This document shows positions 22,535 to 34,830 of a DNA stretch of 64,000 bases, one piece after another. Both the position numbers and the translations under genes were made by a program. Position 1 is the first letter of the stretch, and each line of letters opens with the position of its first letter. The stretch lies in contig CM041465.1 in the NCBI GenBank assembly GCA_023213395.1, forward strand, positions 140,437,741-140,501,740, in the 5' to 3' direction. The notes under the pieces were generated by a model. That model saw nothing but the letters and a program-made list of their open reading frames with translations, did not search any database and had not been told where the DNA came from. Source of the stretch: Cycas panzhihuaensis. Lineage: Eukaryota; Cycadophyta.

Positions 22535-23377
22535 CTATTTTCCAAAAACACAATGTTTACAGAAAGCTAAATCTAAAAGTTGTAAGTAAGGAAGTAACTT
22601 ACTGTTTATCAGCACCTTAAGTCCTCTCTCACTCATGTGCCTAAGTCTCTGATGCCATAACTGAGCTGGATTTTCTACAGTCTTTGATGTTGTAGCTGCT
22701 TGGCTGACATCTGTACTTCCCACTAAAATGTAAAGATTTCCTTTCTTTAAGGCTTTCATAACAACCAAGGCACTCTTTGACACCATTAGGACTCCTTCAT
22801 GACCTGTATGCTTAAAACCATATGAATCTAGTTCACCCAAAGAAATTAGATTTCTTTTCAAATCAGGTACATGTCTAACCTCAGTTAATGTTCTCACTAC
22901 CCCATTGAACATCTTAATTCTGATGCTACTAATGTCCACTATTTTACAAGAAACTTCATTTCCCATAAGCACATCACCACCATCAAGAGGTTGGTATGAT
23001 GAGAACCAACTCTTGCGTGGACACATGTGGTATGAAGTACCTAAATCTAATAACCAGTCACGGTGATAATGAGAAACATTACAAACAACCAAGACATCAT
23101 CATCCATACCTTGATTTGACTCCACCTGATTCATCTCCTTGGCAGGATCTTCCTTTTTCTGGAACTCCTTCCTTTTGTAATAATACTTCTTGAGGTGATC
23201 GGTCTTATTACAGTGCCAATACCTAAGCTTACTCTTCTTACCTTTTGACTTTAACCTTGATGTATCCCTGGAGCTTTGTCCACTATCAATTATTCTACCC
23301 CTTACTGTCATAGCTTCTAGTGTGGAGGTTTCAAGACTAGACTTCCTCTGCACTTCTTCTATCAGCAAAGCACTCAC
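22535..23377 (-). pseudogene. Element E gag end, zinc knuckle, protease and GAG-pre-integrase
   Basis: A 280-residue - strand frame. Early on the zinc knuckle reads YWHCNKTDHLKKYY, with Tyr in the first and last Cys positions of CCHC. The protease site is WLLDLGTSYHMC, with Leu in place of the usual Ser/Thr after the Asp. VRHVPDLKRNLISLGELD follows, then LWHQRLRHMSERGL and CKHCVFGK, the HHCC zinc domain of integrase. Both the nucleocapsid finger and the protease site look damaged. Confidence 0.88.
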
Positions 23378-23713
23378 AACAGAATCATATTCTAATTCAT
23401 CTGTAGTGCTAAATCTAATTAAGGTAATAATATTATCCTAGGATTCTGGTAATGAGAATAATAAGATAATAACCTTGTCCTCATCCTCAATTTTAACATC
23501 GATACTAGCCAACTAACAAATAAGAGTATTGAAAATATTTAAATGGTTAGCAATTTTTGTACCTTCCTTTATCCATAATGAGTACAACTGCCTCTTCAAG
23601 TAGATTCTATTTGTCATTGATTTGGTCATATACAGGCCTTCCAACTGAGTTCATAATCCTGTTGATGTCCGTTCCACTTCGATGTTAAATAAAACTTCAT
23701 CTGCCAAGCACAA

Positions 23714-23914
23714 TCATATTATTCTAAGAGCCTTTTTGTCTAGATCATCCCATTCATCATTATCCATCCCTGTGGGTTTCTTGATTTTGCCTGCAAGAGC
23801 TCTGTACAAACCCTGTTGTACAAGAATATCATATGCTTTCAGTTTCCACAACTCGAAGTTCTTCTTGCCATTGAATTTCTCCACCTTAAACTTTGCACTT
23901 GCCAGTTTCTCCAT
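23714..23914 (-). pseudogene. Element E gag N-terminus
   Basis: The - strand reads MEKLASAKFKVEKFNGKKNF, ELWKLKAYDILVQQGL and GMDNDEWDDLDKKALRII, the conserved start of copia gag (Retrotran_gag/UBN2). The start codon is 59 bp from the primer site. The frame breaks near 23714, and gag continues in pieces to about 23380. Confidence 0.85.
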
Positions 23915-23972
23915 TTGGTATAGAGAAAGATGACACCAAAACCTTCACAAAGTCACTACAAAAATAAAAGTG

Positions 23973-24618
23973 ACTCTGATACCATTTGTTGAGATGACAA
24001 GGTCCTAATACCCTAAAACTGCTACCATGATCTAAACTATTCTTGCAACTAGTTACAAGAATCAAAACTAAAATTACATGCAAGTTCTTAAACTAGAGAT
24101 AAAACAATAAAATGAACAAGAAATCCAAGCATAAAATGTACACCTGATATAACGTGGTAAAACCCGAGCAATGTGCTAGGGAAACATCCATACAGGAAAG
24201 GTATCGATCTTTATTGTTACAGAATGGAGATAATGTACATAACTAGTAGCAGAGTTCTCTCGACAATAACAACCAGCCTCCGCCATACTCATCGTAAATT
24301 GAACAACCTCAACATAAAGAAATATGCCCTAAATTGGGCTACATGAGTGGGTCATACATAGCACAAATCTTGACCGTAGAATCTAAGGTATTTTTATCGA
24401 ACGACCTTGATTCTCTTTACAATTTAATATAGTTTCCAGTGTTAATTTTTCAAGTCGGGGGCTATCACCCCCGAACCCCCTCTTAGTAGGGGCTGTTCCA
24501 TACCCCTCGCACCCCCCTCGCCCCCCATAGAACCTCTCGAGGAAGGTTTAGGGGGGAACCCATGCTGCCAACATGTCAAAATTTTAGCCTCCCAACAATT
24601 TGTTATCACATTCTAACA
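23973..24618 (-). repeat. Element E primer site and 5' LTR
   Basis: TGGTATCAGAGT on the - strand (23973-23984) is a good initiator-Met tRNA primer site, two bases from the LTR at 23987. The LTR runs to ATTCTAACA at 24618. Confidence 0.9.
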
Positions 24619-26330
24619 TGTAACTCTAAATAAATAAGGAAAGTGATAAAACTTACAAGAACAAAAAAGATGCAAAAGTTGCAAAAAACACAAATGTCAC
24701 AAAAGTTGCAATATTGCAACTTTTGTAATATTTTCAAGGAGGATGGAAATTTTAGGAAATAGCCAAGATTTATAAGGAAAACTACTGCCAAATAATGTGC
24801 ATAAGGGCTTGTTGCAAGTATTGTAAGGGGCTACAAATGCTAATACCAACAAAATCCTTCACCTAAGGGTTTTCTTGGTGTGTAGAGTGGATATGGCATA
24901 GGAAGATCATGAGAGGTAGGGGGCTTCCCTGGAGGATATGGCTATGAGGGTTGGAACCCTAGCCGTGGACTCCTCTTCTCCCTCTTAAAGGGTTCCCACA
25001 ATCCACTTGCTTATGTCCTAAGAAGAAACCAAGAGGTATTAGGGCACAAATAAGGAGGGGAGGAAGGGTTTTCCTTCCTTTAGATGGCCCAAAGAGATGG
25101 GCATTCATGCAAGTCTTGTAAATAAATGGAGATATTCACAAAATATATTAGTTGAAAGGAGGAATAATAGGAAACAAATCTGAAATAACCATTAAAAACT
25201 AAAGTGAGATGGGTGTTACCTCATACATCAATGGAAGGGAGAGGATCTCTCTTACTAGGTGGAGAAGGACTCCTCATGGAAACAAAAATGAGAGTGAAAA
25301 CCTTGCAAAACTTAGTGTAGTAACTGGAGTGAGCACTTTGGAAGGAAGACCTACTAAAGATGAGCTGGTGCAGACTTACAATCTAGGGTTTTACCCTAGG
25401 AGAAGAGGAAGATAGAAGGAGAGAGTAGAGAATGCAGGTTAGAGGCATTTTTTTTCCTCCACAAGAGAGCTAAGAGAGGTAAAATGGATTTGAAATTAGG
25501 ATTTTATACCCAAATTAGGTCTATTGAGTGATTAGGATTTTCTCTGGGTAGGAAACAACATCCTACCACATGTCAGTTTCACAATAAATGTGAAATTGGT
25601 CATTACTAAGCTGCAGGTATTAATGGATAGTTGCCCTGCGATAAAGTTTGCGGTACCATGAAGTTTGTTATGGTACCATGAATATTACTGTGGTGTGAAT
25701 AAAATAAAAGGAAAAATAAAAGAGAGGCCTAGAAGGCCCCCAAAAGAAGGGTCTTAAGGCCCAACAGAGTAATGTGCTAGACTGGTCAGGCATTTAGAAG
25801 ACCTTTAGGCATCGATGGGACCTCATTAAGTGAGAAGGGAATGGTAGTAAGGCCCCAGTAAGGGGTAATTAGCATGTGCAAGGATGATCAGGCCTAAAAC
25901 AAGGTGTTAGGGATCATGTATAATGCCAATAATAATTAAAAGTTGGTTGTGGGATCCTGAGTAACCAGGAGTGCTACAGAGGTGTCATGGAGGGCTCTGT
26001 AATGCCATAGTATGTTTTTCATGAGTTGTCATAAGCTAAATGATAGTCACAGGTACAAGGAAGGGCAGGCAAACTAAGTATCTCAACCATGCAAGCAACA
26101 ATACTAAACATAATGTATCTGCTAAACATCCCATTACATCCTAAAGTAAACGAGGAGCAAGGTTAGAGATATACCTATGCCTACCTAAGAGGTTCCATCC
26201 ATGTCCATTCCTAGTAGCTAGGAAATAGACGACAAGGAAGATAATTTTTTTTTGCATGCCTGAAGATGAAGTTTTCCATAAAAATACTAATAATGACATA
26301 TCAAATTAATCTTTGATAGTTTAACAATAT
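24619..26330. other. Unassigned sequence right of element E
   Basis: By the target duplication this continues 17717-19292. It has higher GC and fewer poly-A/T tracts than the following 26-54 kb. I see no recognisable protein. A 68-codon frame at 25209-25415 (+) resembles nothing known to me. Long noncoding gypsy LTR or leader sequence is the most likely content. Confidence 0.35.
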
Positions 26331-26339
26331 AGAGACAAT

Positions 26340-28852
26340 GATATTTTTGGAAGAAACAACTCTATTTTAATGAAAAGTTGATTTTTTTGAGGGTCTATCA
26401 CCCACTCCTCTTTGGAGAATGTTTTATAAGGATTATGCTATAAAAATAGTCTTAAAAATATTTCATTTTTTTAATGATTATATAAAATTAAATAGTATTG
26501 GGTTTAATTTTCAAGTTTGTGACTAAGCCCCTTGCCTACTAGCCCCTAGTCACATGTTCATTTGAGTACTAGGGCCATTTATAGACTATCAGATGTTTAT
26601 TTTGACAAAATAAATATACCAAGAAGCTTATTTTTTTGAGATCTATGATTTGACAATGGTCACATGTTATATTTTTGTATAAATTTCTAGTGAAAAAGTA
26701 AAATTTTATATTTTTTATAATATTTCAGCTAATAATAAGTAGATTAAGGTAACAAATCCACCTATACTAACTGCTTGCATACAAACCAAAGACTTTTACA
26801 ACTTTCTTTCTTTATTTCTATGCTTGTTTATCTGCTTTCCATTCTTTTTCTTTTTTGCTTTCTACTTAGAATATCTTGTGGAGATGGTATAATAGGAATA
26901 ATCATAGAAAAACTCATAGGTCCTGAGAATTACACATTTTAAAAGCATCATATGTTCAATTTTTTTCATGTGAATAATCTCTAGAAGTATGTAGATGAGT
27001 CAATGGAGGGTAAAGATGCTAAAGAGATTACTATATTTGAAACTAAATTGACTATTAATGCTACTTTTCATATTGAATATCAATCAAAGATCGAAATCAT
27101 ATTTGGTTTTCTTAGCATATTGATCAATGGCAATATCATCTTGTAGATCAAGAGAATTACTACACTGAAGCAGATATGGTACAGGATTATGAACTTGTTT
27201 AAGTATAAGGATAACATAAGAGTCCTCAACCTATAGAGTTAACCATATAACTTGAAGATAACTAGGAATGTGATGGAGCACATACAACATGTGAGATCAA
27301 TTCAAAATCAATTGGTGACTATAGGCAAGATAATTCCTAATTCAGATATCATTGCTTATATGCTGAGAAGTGTACTACCTTAGTATGATAATTTCATAAC
27401 TATATTATCTTTAGTAGATAAATTGTCCACTCTAACAGTTAGTTCTTTAGAGTCACTACTTATGGAATGTGAGTAGAGGTTGAAATATATACATGGTGAA
27501 TTATCTGGAGTATTATCATCTAGATCAAAAGGGAAGAAGCCCTTTGTTCCAAAGGAAAATATGCCTTCTAAACCTACAGTCCAAAAGGATAAACTAAGTA
27601 CTTCAAATAGACAATATAGGCCAAAGTATTATTATTGTGAGAAATTGGGTCACATCAAAAAGGCATACTAGGAATGGAAACATCAACAATGTTCATAATA
27701 ATAACATCAACTCTAATGATAGAGATAACAGTAACAATAACAATGACCACCTGGGTAATATGGCCATGTTTTAGATGTAATAGAGAACACACATGATGGT
27801 ATTTTAAAATAATTTTTCATTGTAGCTTACAAAATAGATTCTAATGTATAGGATCTTTGGTTCATTGATTCTAGTACTTCAAGATATATAGCTAAAAGGT
27901 TAGAATGATCATTTTAAATATAAGAAGTGAATAATAAGGTCACCATTAGGAATGACACTGATCTAGAGGCCACAGGTGTTAGAAAAGTGCTAATCATCAT
28001 GCTAAATAGGGAATGGAAATACTTGGATAATGCTTTGTATATACTAAATCTAAAGGCTAACCTTGTTTTAGTTGGAGAGATTGAATAATAAGATATTACT
28101 ATGAAGTTTGCTTGAGAACTATGCGTGGTTTGAGATAAATAGAATAATATTATAGCCAAGGGACTCAAAGAAAATAATTGGCATAAGTTACAAGGACACT
28201 CTTATGTATAGAAAGCATTCCTAGCTGTATCTCTAAATAGAAGCTATAACATGAATAGATGAGTCATCTAAACTACACTATTCTCTAATTGATGCATAAA
28301 TTAAAAATGGTACATGGTCTTCCAATGATAAACAATAAAGATTATTTATATGAACCTTACATATTTAGAAAATGATACAGAGAGCCCTTTTAAAAAAAGA
28401 AAAGGTGGAGAGCCAAAGATAAGTTAGGATTAGTTCACTTAAATATCTATAGACTAATTCTTATCATCTTACTAGATGGAGAGAGATACTTTATTACTTT
28501 CATTAATGACTTTTTATGAACTGATAATAGTGGAGAGTATACTTTAAATGAGTTCATATATTTTGCAAGGATTTTGGAATTAATAGATAGTTTACTATTA
28601 CCTATATACCTAAGTAGAATGGAGTTGCTAAGTAGATAAACAAAACTTTGGTTAAAAAGGTCCAAGTGATGATGTGAGGTAAGGATGTCTTAGATTTTTT
28701 TATAAGCAAAAGATGTTAATATAGTTGTACATTTGACAAATACAAGTGGTATAAGGGTTATTAGGAACATGACGCCTTAGAAAGCTTGGTCAGGTAGGAA
28801 ACCAATTGTAAGTCATTTAAAAATCTTTGGGTGTACAACATATATGTATATT
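26340..28852 (+). pseudogene. Element F: Ty1/copia gag-protease-integrase fragment
   Basis: A + strand copia in very AT-rich, stop-ridden form. 26340-26760 is a leader that resembles the - strand leader of element G (35000-35400). Gag pieces follow from about 26880. The zinc knuckle is near 27625-27670 (YYYCEKLGHIKKAY, with Cys replaced by Tyr). The protease site is near 27845-27890 (LWFIDSSTSRYIA). An integrase pattern appears at 28570-28640 (FGINRQFTITYIP) and near 28800 (SFKNLWVYNIY). The fragment is cut at 28852 by element G. No 5' LTR was found to its left. Confidence 0.7.
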
Positions 28853-29214
28853 TGTTAGAATTGCACAACAGAATATATTTGTAAGAAAAATATTCAAGAT
28901 TATGAAATAGTTTCATGTTATGGAATAAATGCATATAATATTAACACTAGAATTAGACAAGTGAAAAACTCCTTTGGGGGATTAAAAACCACCTTAAAAA
29001 ATAATAAATAGTATTATCAAAATGCATGCTACAGGTTATGTATCATGTCCTTTCCTCCTCCTATCTTTTAAGAATGAAAATAAGACATTTAAATAGGTTG
29101 AATTAGGTAACCACCTAATCAACTATTTTTTAATTAAAACATAGCATAATATTAATTTATATAAAGTACATAAGATTACATAAGATTTACATAAGATATC
29201 ATTATTTGCTAACA
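28853..29214 (-). repeat. Element G 3' LTR
   Basis: The + strand runs from TGTTAGAATTGCAC to TTTGCTAACA (362 bp). It is followed by TCGCCCTTTAATGA, which on the - strand is a polypurine tract (AAAGGGCGA). The TG...CA ends and the purine tract define it. A clear second copy was not found; the diverged LTR at 36335 is a weak candidate. Confidence 0.75.
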
Positions 29215-29299
29215 TCGCCCTTTAATGATATTTTATGTATAATGAAAGATGATGAAGGCTTCATCACATTGATCCCCCTTTAATGAAGATTTCATCAAT

Positions 29300-31570
29300 C
29301 TTGATCAATTGTCTTAGCTTATTAAATTTGGCTTCTATAAGTGGCTTTGTTAGAATATCTGTATGATAATATAATAAGTTAATAGTTCTATCATTTATCA
29401 AATTCTAAATAAAGTGTTGATGTAGTTCAATATGCTTTGTCTTGAAGTAAGCAATAAGATTAGTACTAATAGAGATAACACTTTGATTATCAACATTTAT
29501 CTTTATAGAGGATTCTAAAGGAAAATTAAGTTCTTTTAATAAGGATTGTATCTATAATACTTCTTTGTTTACTTCAATAAGAGTTTTATATTAAACTTCA
29601 GTTATGAAAAGTGCTAGTGATTGGATATAGAAGAGTTTAAAGAAAAAGATATACTTGATAGTAGATTTTCTTTAATCAATGTCAATTGCCTAGTCTGAAT
29701 TTATATAACCAGTTAGTTCAAGCTAATCATTGGATTATTTATAGGTTAAACCAAAATATCTTGTACCTTTAAGATAGTGTAAAATCCTTTTGGCTATTTT
29801 CCAATGAGATTCATGTGGTTTTTGCATAAATTTAGAATACAAAACTATATAATAAGAAATGTTAGGATGTGCATTTGTAAGATAAATTAAATTACTAATT
29901 AATCATTAATATAGGGTCAAATTAATTGTAGGTGTAGTGTTATTAATAGTCAACTTGGTTCTTGATTGTATAGGCATTAGGGTAGGTTTGTAATCTTTCA
30001 TGTTAAAACTTTTAAGAATATCTAAGACATATTTGGATTGAGAAATATTAATTTCAATTTCTTTTTAACAAACTTGAAGTCTTAAAAAATAATGTAAAAG
30101 ACCTAAGTCTATCATTTCAAATTGAGACATTAGGTTAGATTTTAAATTTAAGATATTAGAAGTTAAAGATCTTGTAATTATAATGTTATCAACATAAAGA
30201 ATTATGAATATAATATCAATATTATCTTTTTTGAAATAAAGATTAGGACCACTAATACATCTAGTAAAATCATTATTTAAAAGATATTTATTAATTTTAT
30301 TATACCAAGCCTTAGGGGTTTGTTTAAGACCATATAAAGGTTTTTTGAGTTTGCAGACTAAATTAGGATTAGAAATAAATCCTTGAGGTTGTTTTATATA
30401 AATTTCTTCTTATAAGTCACCATTTAAAAAGGTTCTCTTAACATCCATTTGATATATTTTTTAACAAAAATTAGTTACAAGTGATATAATAATTTTGATA
30501 ATATTCATTTTGGCTATAGGGGTAAAGGTGTCATTGTTGTCTACACCATCTATTTGATAAAAATATTTAATAACAAGATGAACTTTATATTTCTCAATAA
30601 CACCTTTAGAATTATATTTTGTATGATAGATTCATTTACACTCAACTAAGTTTTTTCCTAGACGAAGAGGAACCAAGTCTCAAGTAGAGATTTTAATAAG
30701 AGCTTTAGATTCAATTTTCATGGCTTATTATAAAATTAGGTTTTTATAAGCTCCTTGAGAGGTATTAGGATCAGAGTTTTATATTACTTTGGCCATTAAA
30801 AAAACATTTTCTTAAAGTTATTGAGAACTTATTTTTAATTTTCCAAAGGATTACTAGGATTATTGCCAGCACTAGAATGGGTTTTCTAAATATATTTTGG
30901 TTATTTAGGGTTTGGGAGATGGGAAGAAGATGTTAATTTAGTCTCATAAGAGGGTGGTTAATTTTTAGGTTTGCATAAATTTTAGTTTTGCACTTATTTT
31001 TTTAAACTTTTTATAGTTTCTTTATCAACTTATTTTTTACTTGATAAGGTACTATTAGTAAGAATGTTTTGTATAAGAAGAGAATTTATATAAAGTTTGA
31101 ATTAGCTAAAGATCCTTCTTCATCAAATTTTATATCATGTTTAATTAAAATGGTATGGGTACTGAGGTCAAATAGATGATAGGCTTTACTTTCTTTGCTA
31201 TAACCAATGAAGAGAAACTTAGAGCTTTTTGGGTTAAACTTTTATCTTTTTACTTTTAGAATATGTACCCTAATAACACTTCCAAAGACTTTAAGGTGTT
31301 TTACATAGGGATTTCAATTAGACCACTTTTGTTCTAGTGTTACATTATCCAAAGTTTTAAAAGGTAACTTATTCAGAAGGTAATTAAAGAAAGAGATAAC
31401 TTTTGCCCATAATTTAAAGTCTAAATTTTTTACATGGTGTATACAGTAAGCTATTTGAATCATATTTTGGTTTTTATATTTTGCAATACTATTCTACTAT
31501 GGAGTATAGGCAATATAGTGTTGAAGTTTAATGCCATTCTTTTTATGAAAGAGATTAAACTCGTTGTAAT
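29300..31570 (-). pseudogene. Element G RNase H, reverse transcriptase and distal integrase
   Basis: Heavily decayed. The RT box reads ILYVDNII near 30180-30215 (YVDD with the second Asp changed to Asn). RT N-terminal motifs run to about 30700. The integrase C-terminus lies near 31200-31280. At 31480-31570 the - strand reads YNEFNLFHKKNGIKLQHYIA followed by YTP and stops, the region just after the second catalytic Asp of copia integrase. It stops abruptly at 31570, where insertion H begins. Confidence 0.75.
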
Positions 31571-31826
31571 AAACCATTACACCAAAACCTTGACCAAGAC
31601 CCAGGTTCAAATCTTGTAGGGGCAACACAGCTTATGGGGGCGGGGGGGTGACACGCCAAATGTCACCAATGCGCAAAACAACATCATAGCCAGGGCCTGT
31701 GGGGTGCATGAATGCCGGGGAAAGTGGGGCTAGGTGAGGCTAGCCTGTTTGAACCGGGAGGGAGGTAATGGTCTACTTGGTGGGGGTGCCTCTTTACTAA
31801 CACCTCAGGGTTTTGGTGTAATGGTT
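31571..31826. mobile_element. Short GC-rich element with 18-bp terminal inverted repeats (MITE- or SINE-like)
   Basis: AACCATTACACCAAAACC at 31572-31589 is the exact inverse of GGTTTTGGTGTAATGGTT at 31809-31826. The flanks CGTTGTAAT (31562-31570) and CGTTATAAT (31827-31835) match at 8 of 9 bases, like a 9-bp target duplication. The 255-bp body is GC-rich amid very AT-rich DNA. Inside each end is a GGTTCAAA box pointing inward (near 31613 and, inverted, near 31768) that looks like a tRNA/SINE B box. A 9-bp duplication suits Mutator-type MITEs; the B boxes suit SINE ancestry. No coding capacity. Confidence 0.6.
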
Positions 31827-31835
31827 CGTTATAAT

Positions 31836-33099
31836 GTGTGTCATGATGTAGATGATGAGGTTGGTGCATGTTATGGTTTGACTCACATAGATTTATGGTA
31901 AAAGTTATAGCAGATAGATATTAAGATCCCTTGTTATGGTTGTTCATGGCATATTTCTCTCTTGTTGTGTTTAAACTAGTTAGAAGCCTTCCATTTGTCT
32001 CTTGAGGTGCATTAGAGGGCACACATCTTAGATGAAGATAATAGTAGTAGGATTGTAAGAGTTTGAAGCCTATAGAGTTGTTTAGCTTACAAATAGTATG
32101 GTTTACAGGAGAAAGCATTGTGATTAGTATAGATATCAATTGATGAGTTTATAACATATCATGTTGAGTGTCATCTAATTTATAATAAAGAGTTGTATTA
32201 GAGGAGTGTTATCTGGGATTTGGGTCCCTTATCTCCAGGGAAAGAACTTGGTTAGTTTATAAGTTGGCAAGACTTTTTATGTAGGAGATTTCTAGCAAGA
32301 ATAAGGATTCAAGTATGAGGAGACATTATACACTAGTCTCTATGTTATTGGTCCATTCAATTCTTACTTTAGCAGCTTCAAATAGTTGGATGTCACATCA
32401 TATCATATCAACATTCCTTAATGAAGACTTAAAGAGGAGATTCATATGGCTTAAGTAGCTCAACTCCATAATTTAGTCAAAGGAATATGGCTAAGTTTTA
32501 TGGACTAAGTATCTATGAAAGAGAGAGTTGTATGATTACAAAGACTATTGGAGTCACATCTAAGGAATCAACAACGTATGAGGCATAATACCATTATATC
32601 TGAGAATAGATTAGATTAGGGAAGATATAGGTTGAAGTTTGTCCAAGTGGAGATTAACTTGTGGATGTGTTCACTAAGCTCAAATTGAAGATTGCTACAT
32701 CAACATTCATGCATATTGGGTGAGGGTATCCTTAAGAAGGGATATATTTCCAAGGATAAACCTTAATATCCCATATTTATATTAAGAGGGGATGTTAGAA
32801 TATATTACCATATTGACTAATATTAATATATGGTGAATTATATATGGATAATATTATAATGAGTTGATGGATGTAACCTTAAATATTTAGAACACTTGAG
32901 ATCTATAAATATAGATCTAATGTTCATTGTATTAATGTACACTAGATTTGTAAAAATATGAAATAATATCATTTTGGTAGGTTTTCACCCAATAGGGTTT
33001 CCCACATCAATTTTGGTATCCCACGTACTTGCATCCTTCTCAGATTTACTTTATGTGAAATATTCTATCAACTTGCTTACTTATAGGTGTTTCCTAACA
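31836..33099 (+). pseudogene. Insertion H: + copia RNase H end, polypurine tract and LTR
   Basis: At about 32620-32720 the + strand reads VEVCPSGD, then a stop, then LVDVFTKLKLKIATSTFMHI, the copia RNase H C-terminus. A polypurine tract AAGAGGGGA follows at 32784-32792, and an LTR starts TGTTAGAATATATT at 32793 and ends near 33099 (TTTCCTAACA). The sequence from 31836 to 32600 is noncoding in every frame, perhaps decayed RT. The insertion, with the inverted-repeat element at its left, interrupts the integrase of element G. No matching 5' LTR is visible. Confidence 0.6.
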
Positions 33100-34830
33100 C
33101 TTTATGTTCTATCCACTTTCATTCTTTATCGACTTATTAAATCATTTGAAGTAAGTAAAAGCTTTTGATTTATTCCTCAGTATAAAAACTCATATTTTCC
33201 TTGAAACATCATTAATGAAAGTGATGAAATATCTCATTCTATTTAGTGAGATGATAAACATTAGTTCATAAATATCTCAGTGAACCAATCCTAATTATTT
33301 TTTTCTTCTCCATGCTAACTTCTTAAAAAATGGTTCTCTATATTACTAACCAAATATATAAGGATTATATAAACAAACTTTATTTTCATTCATAGGAAGA
33401 CCATATACCATTTTTAATTTATACATCACTTGGAGACAAAAGTAATTTAAATGACTTATTCTTTCATGCCATAACTTTTTCTTAGGTGATACAATAGAAT
33501 GCTCTTTATACATAAGAGTAATCTTGTAATTTGTACATATTATTCTCTTTACATCATATAGTTATAACCTTATTCTATTTATCTTAGACCATGTATTATC
33601 CTTCAACAAACTTAATATTTATATCTTATTATTTAATTTCACCAAGTAAAATAAGATTTGCCTTTAAATTCAGTATGTATAAGACATTTTTTAAATGTCA
33701 TCAATGACTATTTAGCAAAGTAAATGGTAGCTTACCAATTCTAATTATATCCAACTTGATGTTATTTCTAATGGTTACTTTCTAATTCATTTTCCACATC
33801 TCATTTAACCATTCTAACCTTCCATTCATGTGTTTTGATGTACTTGAATCAATGAACCATATATTTATTGCATTAGAATCTACTTTATATGTGATAATAA
33901 ACAATTATATTGTAATTATTTCAGATGTCTCTTCTATTGAATCCATAACACGACCCCATTGTCTAAGTGGTCATTATTATCGTTGTTACTTCTTTTTCTA
34001 TTGGGGTAGAATTTGAGGATGTTGAAAGTGTTGTTATAGTTGTCATTCCCAACAATCCTTTTTGATATGACCTAATATCTCACACTGATAGAATTTAGGC
34101 CTACATTATCCCTTTGATGCTCTTAGTTTACCCTTTTAAACTACAACTTCAGAAGGTATATTCTTCTTTGGAATATAAGTTTATTTGCTTTTTGATTTAG
34201 ATATCAATACTCCAAATGATTTATTATTCATGTGATTTAATTTCTACTCATGTTCAATGAGTAGGGATTCCAAAGAACCAATTATTAGAGTGGACATTTT
34301 GTTAAACAAAGTCAACATACTTGTGAAATTTTTATATAAGTAGAACACTCCTCAATACATAAGTAATAATTTTTAAATCAGGAATGATCTCCCTAATTAT
34401 TAATAGTTGATTATAAATTGACCTGATATTACATATTTATTCCACTATGTTTTTAGTCATATTCAAAGCATATAACTGTCTTTATAGGCTCAAGGCTCTT
34501 ACATCATCCTTATATTCAAATACGTTTATGACTATGTCCTACATCTGCTTTAGTGTAGTAGCATTCTTGATGTTCAAAATAATGATTTTACTTATGGATA
34601 TGATGAGAAAACTAAATGATATTCACATCTTTGATTAATATTTAATATTGAAGCCAACATCAATATTTAATTTATTTTAAAAAGTAATAATATATACCAC
34701 ATCTTTACCCATTATAAAATTATCTACAAACTTCCAAAGATCATTAAGATGAAATAAACTAAATATTTGATGTTTTAAAATCATGTATTTTTAGGACCTA
34801 TTAACTTGTTAGTGATTAACCCATTATACT
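33100..34830 (-). pseudogene. Element G integrase start, zinc knuckle and gag (continuation)
   Basis: On the - strand, 33100-33170 reads VFILRNKSKAFTYFK...NESG then a stop and NIK, the integrase segment that should directly precede the piece ending at 31570. The zinc knuckle is at about 34055-34105 (YQCEILGHIKKDC, first Cys replaced by Tyr). Gag of the UBN2 type follows from about 34200 to 34830. Stops are frequent. With 29300-31570 this makes one - strand copia split by insertion H. Confidence 0.7.

Larger units (their letters stand above)
19293..24618 (-). mobile_element. Element E: Ty1/copia retrotransposon with both LTRs
   Basis: LTRs at 19293-19939 (647 bp) and 23987-24618 (632 bp) begin TGTTGAGA on the + strand and flank a - strand copia interior of about 4 kb. 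The flanks TATAA (19288-19292) and TGTAA (24619-24623) are a 4/5 target duplication. A primer site (23973-23984) and a polypurine tract (19940-19955) are in place. The interior has gag, zinc knuckle, protease, integrase, RT and RNase H in copia order, each damaged. LTR divergence is clearly greater than in element D. Confidence 0.92.
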
